64,000 nucleotides of DNA from RGIG1902 sp034926865. GTDB taxonomy: Bacteria > Bacillota > Clostridia > Oscillospirales > Butyricicoccaceae. Shown here piece by piece: positions 60,384 to 64,000 of this stretch (position 1 is its first letter; each line of letters starts with the position of its first letter). The stretch is from contig JAYFQP010000006.1 in assembly GCA_034926865.1 (NCBI GenBank), positions 78,066-142,065 of the forward strand, read 5' to 3'. Position numbers and translations under genes: made by a program. The notes under the pieces were generated by a model. It searched no databases. It saw only the letters and a program-made list of their open reading frames with translations, and had not been told where the DNA came from.

Positions 60384-61763
60384 ATGACACATCTTTACAA
60401 GCTGAATGGATACAATATTGTTTTGGATACATGCAGCGGTTCGGTTCACACGGTTGATGACGTGGCTTACGATATAATCGAGTTATATGAAGATCACACC
60501 AGAGATGAGATAATATCCGAGGTCATGAGGCGCTTCAAAGGTCTGGACGACGTAAACGAAGAGGAGATTTCCCTCTGCATAGATGACGTGGAGGAGCTTA
60601 AACAGGATGGCAAGCTCTTTTCTAAGGATGTCTATGAAGGTATGGCCTTTGATTTCAAGAAGACAAATACAGTAATAAAGGCTTTGTGCCTCCATGTTGC
60701 GCATACATGCAATTTAAACTGTGAATACTGCTTTGCAAGCCAGGGAAAATATCACGGAGAGCGAGCAATCATGTCTCTCGATGTTGCGAAAAGGGCCATC
60801 GATTTTCTTGTGGAGAACTCAGGTACGCGCAGGAATCTCGAGGTGGATTTTTTCGGCGGCGAGCCGCTTATGAACTGGCAGGTCGTAAAGGATACCGTGG
60901 CTTATGCCAGAAGCATCGAAAAAGATAAGAACAAGAACTTTCGTTTTACTCTTACAACGAATGGGATGCTGATCGATGATGAGGTCATTGATTTTGCAAA
61001 CCGTGAAATGCACAATGTCGTTTTGAGCCTTGACGGAAGAAAAGCCGTGCATGACCATTTGAGAAAAGATTACGCCGGAAATGGCAGCTATGAGCGCATA
61101 GTCCCAAAGTTCCAACGCCTTGCTAAGGCAAGAGAGGGCAAAAACTATTATATGCGCGGCACATTTACTCATAACAACGTGGATTTCACAGAGGATATTT
61201 TTCATATGGCCGATCTTGGATTTACAGAGCTGAGCATGGAGCCGGTCGTCTGTGCGCCTGAAGATCCCTATGCCCTGACGGAAGAGGATCTTCCCAAAAT
61301 ATATGAGCAGTATGAGATACTGGCCAAAGATATGCTGAGGCGCAAGCGTGAGGGTAAGCCTATTACTTTCTACCATTACATGATAGACCTTAAAAACGGC
61401 CCGTGCATCTATAAACGCATATCCGGTTGCGGGTCCGGAACAGAGTATATGGCTGTCACGCCTTGGGGCGAGCTTTTCCCATGCCATCAGTTTGTGGGTG
61501 ACGACAAATACAGCATGGGCAATATATGGGACGGTGTAACCAATACTGCGGTGCAGGATATGTTCAAAAACTGCAACGTCTATGCAAGGCCCGAATGTAA
61601 GGATTGTTGGGCCAAGCTCTACTGTTCAGGCGGATGTGCCGCCAATGCCTATCACGCAACTGGATCGATTAGCGGAGTTTATGAATATGGCTGCCGGCTA
61701 TTTAAAAAACGCATGGAGTGCGCCATAATGATGCAGGTGGCAGAAGCTGAGGAGGGTATTTGA
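60384..61763 (+). CDS. SCIFF thioether maturase (radical SAM/SPASM)
   Basis: A 459-residue enzyme. The first 90 residues form a peptide-binding RRE-like domain. The radical SAM cluster is in HTCNLNCEYCFAS. The C-terminal SPASM region holds cysteines in SGCGSGTEY, LFPCHQF, RPECKDCWAKLYCSGGC and YGCRLF, for two auxiliary [4Fe-4S] clusters. It links Cys sulfur to residues in the SCIFF core. Its stop overlaps the next start (TGATG), so the decarboxylase-like enzyme is translated with it. Confidence 0.95.
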   Translation: MTHLYKLNGYNIVLDTCSGSVHTVDDVAYDIIELYEDHTRDEIISEVMRRFKGLDDVNEEEISLCIDDVEELKQDGKLFSKDVYEGMAFDFKKTNTVIKALCLHVAHTCNLNCEYCFASQGKYHGERAIMSLDVAKRAIDFLVENSGTRRNLEVDFFGGEPLMNWQVVKDTVAYARSIEKDKNKNFRFTLTTNGMLIDDEVIDFANREMHNVVLSLDGRKAVHDHLRKDYAGNGSYERIVPKFQRLAKAREGKNYYMRGTFTHNNVDFTEDIFHMADLGFTELSMEPVVCAPEDPYALTEEDLPKIYEQYEILAKDMLRRKREGKPITFYHYMIDLKNGPCIYKRISGCGSGTEYMAVTPWGELFPCHQFVGDDKYSMGNIWDGVTNTAVQDMFKNCNVYARPECKDCWAKLYCSGGCAANAYHATGSISGVYEYGCRLFKKRMECAIMMQVAEAEEGI

Positions 61764-63112
61764 TGCCGGTTTCCACTCCCATATGCGACTTTGTGGATAA
61801 ATACATAAACAGCGGAGCCGTAAGGGCTCATATGCCCGGGCATAAGGGGGTAACTCATTTCTTGGGAGAACCTTGGGATATAACCGAGATTGATGGTGCG
61901 GATTCTCTCTATGAGGCCTGTGGCATAATTGCCGAAAGCGAGAATAACGCATCAAAGCTGTTTGGTTTTGGCAGGACGGTTTATTCCACTGAGGGTTCGA
62001 CCCAGTGCATAAAGGCTATGCTGTTTTTGGCGATGGGAACCAAAACATACAGAGACGGCAGACGGCCCACTATCATAGCCGGCAGGAATGTGCACAAGGC
62101 TTTTATATATGCCTGCGCACTGCTTGATATCGATGTTTTCTGGCTGATGCCAGAGGGAGGCGCGGGATCTGTTTGCAGCTGCCCTATAACCTCCGCTGGC
62201 CTCGAAAAGGCATTTGCTGAGTGTAGTGATGATCCCTTTGCCGTATACATAACAGCCCCTGATTACCTTGGGGGAAGCCCCGATATAGGTGAGCTTGCCG
62301 CGGTATGCCATCAAAGAGGAGTGCCTTTGCTTGTGGATAACGCCCATGGGGCATATCTAAAATTCCTCGACAAAAGTCTTCATCCAATAGATTTGGGGGC
62401 AGATATATCTTGCGATTCTGCCCATAAGACACTGCCTGTTTTGACGGGCGGGGCATATCTGCATATATCTGATAAGTTTATTACGCATATCGAAAGAGAT
62501 CCTAAAACTGCCCTTTCCATGTTTGGGTCCACCAGCCCTTCTTATTTGATTTTGCAATCGCTTGACAAATGTAACAGATATCTTTCCGAAGGCTATTTCT
62601 TAGAGCTTTCACGTGGGGTGAAGCAGGTAAGCGAGCTTAAGAGGAGTATAGCGGCTATGGGGTATCTTGTAGGCGTAAGTGATCCGCTTAAACTGACGGT
62701 GTATGACGGAAGCGGAGGCCATGCGCTTGCCAAAAGGCTTCGGAGAGAAGGCATAGAATGTGAGTTTGCAGACAGGAGCGCCGCAGTTTTAATGTTCACC
62801 CCTGATAATACAAAATCGGATTTCGAAAGGATTCGAAAAGCATTTTCGCTTGAAAGCGCTGTTCCTTTAGGCATTGATAAGCCTTTTGATTTTACTCCCC
62901 CGGAAAAGGCAATGAGTATTCGTCAGGCTGTGTTTTCTGATAGCAAAAGGATAAAGGCAAGCCGGGCGGAGGGACTTGTATGTGCGGCTCCTGTTGCATC
63001 GTGCCCTCCGGCTGTGCCTGTGGCTGTAAGCGGTGAAGTAATAACAAGGCTGGCGGTTGAGATACTCGGAGAGTACGAAATAAAGTATATAGATGTTGTG
63101 GCGGAGAAATAA
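61763..63112 (+). CDS. Orn/Lys/Arg decarboxylase-family PLP enzyme
   Basis: A 449-residue fold-type I protein with the PLP lysine in CDSAHKTLPVLTGG and the family start MPGHKG near residue 26 (AVRAHMPGHKGV), then EGSTQCIKAM. It is the short form, like Bacillus YaaO, with a small C-terminal domain and no N-terminal receiver-like wing. It could make a polyamine or diamine, but the substrate is unproven. Gene overlap with the SCIFF maturase suggests joint expression. Confidence 0.88.
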   Translation: MPVSTPICDFVDKYINSGAVRAHMPGHKGVTHFLGEPWDITEIDGADSLYEACGIIAESENNASKLFGFGRTVYSTEGSTQCIKAMLFLAMGTKTYRDGRRPTIIAGRNVHKAFIYACALLDIDVFWLMPEGGAGSVCSCPITSAGLEKAFAECSDDPFAVYITAPDYLGGSPDIGELAAVCHQRGVPLLVDNAHGAYLKFLDKSLHPIDLGADISCDSAHKTLPVLTGGAYLHISDKFITHIERDPKTALSMFGSTSPSYLILQSLDKCNRYLSEGYFLELSRGVKQVSELKRSIAAMGYLVGVSDPLKLTVYDGSGGHALAKRLRREGIECEFADRSAAVLMFTPDNTKSDFERIRKAFSLESAVPLGIDKPFDFTPPEKAMSIRQAVFSDSKRIKASRAEGLVCAAPVASCPPAVPVAVSGEVITRLAVEILGEYEIKYIDVVAEK

Positions 63113-63159
63113 TTTTTATCCGGCACATTAAAATTCAAGACTGTTTTTAAAAAGACTAT

Positions 63160-63192
63160 AAAAGCGGAAGCCTTTTTGGCTCCCGCTTTTGC
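63160..63192. terminator. Bidirectional terminator between convergent genes
   Basis: AAAAGCGG(A)AGCC pairs with GGCT(C)CCGCTTTT around five T; T-runs lie on both strands. Confidence 0.88.
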
Positions 63193-63220
63193 TTTAGTAT
63201 TTTATGATGATAAGAAGATT

Positions 63221-64000
63221 TTATTTGTCCTGAAGATGAATAATATTGAGCGCATCCTTAGAAATATCTGTTGTATAGGGGTTGATCTTTTCGTTGATAT
63301 AATCAAGAGTGGACTGCAAATCGAGATAAACATAATCCTGGCGATTATATTTGCCTGTTGTCGTTCCGGGCATGGTATCAAAGGTGATATCTGTATCAAA
63401 ATTGATTGTACGGGCGACATTTATATAGAACCAGATCATATCCTTTATCGGCATATTGGTTTTTATGCTTTTTGACATTACGGAGATAAGATCGCTTGCC
63501 TGATCAATGCTGAATTCCGCTACAAGCTTTTTTCCTACTGCTTTCAGAAAATCTCGCTGTATTTCCATTCGGCCATAATCGCTGGCGCTTGTCCCGCGAT
63601 AACGGACAAGCTGTATAGCTTTGGCTCCGTTAAGCAGCTGATATCCTTTTGAGAGATTGATGTTGTACTTTGAATTTGCGTCATCATGCTTCATGTTATA
63701 GGGTACATCAAAGTATACTCCGCCTATTACATCAACCACGTCAATGAAGTTTTCCATATTTACAAGGCAGTAATAATCGGGGTAGACTCCCGTGACTTCG
63801 TTGACTTCCTTGCGAAGCTCGGCCATTCCATCGCGCCCATATGCACCGTTGATTTTCTTGATGTTTACGTCAACATCCACCATTGTGTCTCTGGGAATGG
63901 AAACGATATTGACTGTATCCTGATCGGTGTCTACGCTGCCGAGCATGATTGTGTCGGTATTATAGTTGTCATTTGTTCCGACAAGAAGGAAAGTATAGTA
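63221..64000 (-). CDS. LCP (LytR-CpsA-Psr) family protein, 5' end outside the window
   Basis: The C-terminal 259 residues of a gene that enters from the right edge. At the edge the frame reads FLLVGTNDNYNTDTIML, the start of an LCP domain, so the membrane anchor is just outside. Downstream are the conserved SIPRDTMVDV, KINGAYG, GGVYFDVP and LVRYRGTSASDYGRMEIQRDF with the Arg residues that hold the polyprenyl phosphate. LCP enzymes join wall polymers to peptidoglycan, which fits with a cell wall carrying SLH-binding polymer. Confidence 0.93.
   Translation of the reverse strand, partial: YYTFLLVGTNDNYNTDTIMLGSVDTDQDTVNIVSIPRDTMVDVDVNIKKINGAYGRDGMAELRKEVNEVTGVYPDYYCLVNMENFIDVVDVIGGVYFDVPYNMKHDDANSKYNINLSKGYQLLNGAKAIQLVRYRGTSASDYGRMEIQRDFLKAVGKKLVAEFSIDQASDLISVMSKSIKTNMPIKDMIWFYINVARTINFDTDITFDTMPGTTTGKYNRQDYVYLDLQSTLDYINEKINPYTTDISKDALNIIHLQDK

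Overview
The window looks like chromosome from an anaerobic clostridium (Firmicutes, class Clostridia). The evidence is a SCIFF six-cysteine peptide with its radical-SAM maturase, a double-cubane-cluster reductase with its ATPase activator, several TTG/GTG starts behind strong Shine-Dalgarno sequences, an S-layer-homology protein, an LCP-family wall protein, and the Gram-positive style rpmG-secE-nusG-rplKAJL cluster. No rRNA, tRNA or CRISPR array was found. The genus cannot be fixed from the sequence alone.

Layout. 1-3.4 kb: an edge-truncated methyltransferase, an SPL-type radical SAM protein, and the double-cubane reductase/activator pair. 3.5-9.2 kb: an operon for a MacAB-like exporter (HlyD adaptor, ATPase, FtsX-type permease) ending in an S-layer-homology protein. 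9.3-14.5 kb: a TSUP permease with a Nudix hydrolase, then a MarR regulator with a heterodimeric ABC exporter. 14.6-18.2 kb: a CorC/CNNM-type protein behind a structured leader with a strong terminator, and a flotillin behind a yybP-ykoY (manganese) riboswitch. 18.3-23.4 kb: a decayed mobilizable element about 4.67 kb long, inserted in a broken DUF1538 membrane-protein gene. It keeps a gutted large serine recombinase, a truncated sigma-like gene and an intact AgrC/AgrA-like two-component pair. 23.4-25.3 kb: an MFS transporter and a small redox-type protein. 25.4-36.7 kb: the purine operon purE-C-F-M-N-H-D-L, with translational overlaps at several junctions.

36.8-39.8 kb: metNIQ (methionine uptake), preceded by a sequence that reads as a leader-peptide attenuator. 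It has a consensus promoter, a 37-codon ORF with 11 Met and 4 Cys codons, and three mutually exclusive pairings ending in an intrinsic terminator. This is the most striking observation in the window. 39.8-48.9 kb: an ANT(6)-like nucleotidyltransferase, a polar amino-acid ABC transporter, an XRE regulator, an AEC transporter, a small NrdD-like protein, an M20 amidohydrolase and a polysaccharide deacetylase. 49.0-52.6 kb (minus strand): rpmG-secE-nusG-rplK-rplA-rplJ-rplL, with an L10 leader and attenuator before rplJ; rpoBC does not follow.

52.8-64 kb: NAD(P)H-hydrate dehydratase with a DSD1-like PLP enzyme, ApbE with a Gx transporter, glutamine-dependent NAD synthetase, a PflA-like radical SAM protein, a cluster of three DnaA boxes, a SemiSWEET, the SCIFF peptide and maturase with an overlapping Orn/Lys/Arg-decarboxylase-family enzyme, and an edge-truncated LCP protein.

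Regulation by RNA leaders recurs: met attenuator, Mn riboswitch, L10 leader, the unassigned CorC leader and the purE leader. Structures were folded by eye and homologies come from motif recognition, so identities of leaders and decayed genes should be read with the stated confidences.
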